In this document: one piece after another, positions 61,713 through 64,000 of the stretch | Layout: the number at the start of each line of letters is the position of its first letter | Position numbering within the stretch: position 1 is the stretch's first letter | Assembly: GCF_001640805.2 (NCBI RefSeq) | Contig: NC_066851.1 | Span: 2,772,519 to 2,836,518, forward strand | Source of the DNA: Lates calcarifer | Taxonomy: Eukaryota > Chordata > Actinopteri > Centropomidae | Direction: 5' to 3' | DNA: 64,000 nt | Translations under genes and position numbers: made by a program | The notes under the pieces: model-generated | Told to the model about the DNA's origin: nothing | The model's input: the letters and a program-made list of their open reading frames with translations, nothing else | Databases searched by the model: none

Positions 61713-64000
61713 GATAGGGTGAAGTCAGGAATGTGAATTGAGAGATTTGACAGTGTGGGAAACTTGAAGTCAGAGTGAAATAAATCAGGAGTATATGGCA
61801 TTACTCCTTACATTATCCTGTAGAGGACCAAGACCATAAGGGAAGAGATCTTCCTTATTGAACTTTTGCCAAAGTTTTGTTCTGGATAGATATTGCTTGT
61901 CATTTCGACTTTTACATGTGTAATTCATGCAAAGACTATTTTCTGATAAGTAACAATTATAATTAATATCAAAGACTTCATGACCTCATATTAACCCACA
62001 TCAACCACTGTCACAATACTGTAGCATCATCATCATGGTTCGAGGACATGCCCTCCCATTTCCTCCTCTTTTCTGTCTACAGGCTCTTTTGCTGTCAGTG
62101 TGATTGAAATGTGACTGTATTATTGTCCACAGTGTTTTCATTAAACCACATGGAATTGGATGGTAAAGTCTCAGTGATCTTCTTATCTGTCTCCCTCACA
62201 CACAGCACTGAACAGCAACTCCTCAAATGCTTTATGTACGGCTTCAAGATTTTGTCTGATAGTGGTAATTGTATTTGTCCTGTTGGGGTATATAGGGGGT
62301 GCAGTAAATCCAGCCTCACTACCTGTCGTCTATATGCCCAAGTGGAATATTACTCATACTCTTCCCCACATCCTAATTTTATGTTCTCTCCCATTTCTCC
62401 CTTTCATTCTGCAAAAACAAATTACAGAGCCTTTTCATGTCAATCTCCTACCCTGTCTTTAACACAACTTTCCAAGTCTGTCCCACAGTGTCATATAATC
62501 ATTGCATCTTCGTCTTAACAGAATCACAATGATCTGCCAATAATATGTAGGGTAGGCCCGACCTACTGACTATTTTATCAAATTTAACAGCCTACACAAA
62601 CCCATGTAATTTCTTAACTTTTCCAACTTAATCATGAATTGGCTACAAAAGGACGACACATCCTCACATCTACAAATCGGTCAACAGTTGCTTAATCCTG
62701 TGTCCAATGAATAATCAAAGCTATACATCACTGCCTACAGCAGCACATATCCATGACTCTACCTACCTATTATAAAAGTTACTGCTGGTTAATCATTTGC
62801 TTAAAAATATACTGATAAAAGCTGTTAATGACAAATTTATCCTCCTCTGTGGAAAAAAATCCTGTTTGAAAGAAATAAGAACCTTGTTGGCCAGCCTGTC
62901 TATTAACAGAACATACGCTTTGGTCAGTGTTTAATTTGTAAATCAGGAGGACCTGGAACACAGAGCTGTTTTTTTTTTTTTTCAACCACAATTTGATGAA
63001 ATACTTATTTTGGCCAAGGACAGAAAAAGACTGGGTTTGTGAAATTGTAAGTGGCGCAGAGAGAAAAAAGTGCTGGACCAAAATCTGTATTTAGAGCTTA
63101 GGCAGTCCTGCTTTTATCATTACATACACCTGTGATATGATAAGCATTTAAGGCATGTTTCTTAAGAACAAAAGTGAGGCAACTCAGTTTTTCTCATTGA
63201 TACATCCACACTATCCTCCAGCTGTTATTTAAATTTACATTATCAAATGTTTCAGCATTTCTAAAATAACAGCATAGAACAAATAAACAATTGAAGATAT
63301 TTGAAAAATAAGGAGTAATAGAATCTTTTTGTTGGACTAAATTTAATATAAACTTCTGTCTTCCACTGTTACTTGCCTTTTTCCCCACCGTTCTGATAGC
63401 AATATACAGTGCAATGTCCTGCAGTACTGTACTGTCCTAAAAATACATCAGAGGGTGTTGTTCCAACACTGCCTTTGTACAGAGGGTCTGTAAGTAAACA
63501 ACAACAGTTTGGGCACCTGTGAATTGTTTGCATTAACTTTCCAGGCCCACTGTACCTCACATCAAACAGATTTCTTAATCCCTTAAAGGCCTGTTTTCTA
63601 TGAAATTCACTGATCTGTAAGTTTTTACTGTTGACAGTTTACTGCTGGCCTTTGTACCATTTAAGGGGATTCACTGTACTTGAACTGCTTAATTTTTAAT
63701 AACAATGGAAAACGGTGGTGTTCTAAGACACTTGCCCACTAGTGTATGTGTGCATGTGTGTAGTAATTTGAATGGTCATTTCCCTATTTCAGTCCAGTGT
63801 CATTTTTCTAGATCTCTATTCCAAGTAGTTACAACAATTGTTGTAGACCAACAGAGTTCACAGAGTATAATCTCTTCACTTAGCTAAGAAAATGAAGAGC
63901 ACAAACTGTAAAGACATGGTTTAGTGACTGTAAGGACATGGTTATTGGCCACTGACAGATTTATGCCATTTTGTGCTTGTGCCTCTGTTAAAGCTGGCTG
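61713..64000. other. Right end of window, nothing recognised
   Basis: 2.3 kb presumed to be nrxn3 intron. The 135-codon plus-strand frame at 62111-62518 has no domain-like composition, no splice context and no recognised relatives, so it is not called as a gene. Confidence 0.45.

Noticed and set aside
62111..62518. 135-codon plus-strand frame
   Set aside because: Composition is not protein-like, with no signal, domain or splice context; chance length in intronic DNA.
1..64000. CRISPR arrays, operons, Shine-Dalgarno sites, phage or integron features
   Set aside because: None seen, and not expected in this vertebrate nuclear sequence; tandem repeats here lack CRISPR-like spacers.

Overview
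This is a vertebrate nuclear sequence, almost certainly from a spiny-rayed (percomorph-type) teleost. The genes are split into short exons with GT-AG introns. The best matches by eye are fish/vertebrate genes. The intergenic DNA is littered with decayed Tc1/mariner, LINE and tRNA-derived SINE copies of kinds familiar from teleost genomes, plus AT- and CA-rich microsatellites. There is no prokaryotic gene organisation.

Layout. (1) 1-14384, plus strand: glutamyl aminopeptidase (enpep, aminopeptidase A) in 20 exons, complete except for the first few codons. (2) 16651-25652, minus strand: the retinal-binding opsin peropsin (rrh) in seven exons, tail to tail with enpep. Two exons each carry one extra base that breaks the frame. 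(3) 27104-28733, plus strand: two-exon cox8b, a small subunit of cytochrome c oxidase, with an antisense LINE fragment in its intron. (4) 28734-37191: repeat-rich intergenic DNA with SINE, LINE and Tc1 remnants. (5) 37192 to beyond the right edge, minus strand: the 3' part of a neurexin-3 gene (nrxn3). It holds the splice-site-4 cassette, the end of the last LNS domain, the stalk exons, an alternative 3' exon of the hydrophobic (GPI-type) kind, and the transmembrane/PDZ-ligand terminal exon. Everything from 53645 to 64000 appears to be nrxn3 intron with repeats.

The four genes do not form a functional unit: enpep is an ectopeptidase of the angiotensin pathway, rrh a retinal/RPE opsin, cox8b mitochondrial, and nrxn3 a presynaptic adhesion protein. 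The enpep-rrh neighbourhood agrees with both human genes lying at 4q25; the junction to nrxn3 is probably fish-specific. I see no novel multi-gene system. The most worthwhile signals are the double frameshift in rrh, the alternative C-terminal architecture of nrxn3, an internally inverted Tc1 relic, a foldback element in enpep, a candidate solo LTR, and a degenerate tandem repeat in the nrxn3 intron.
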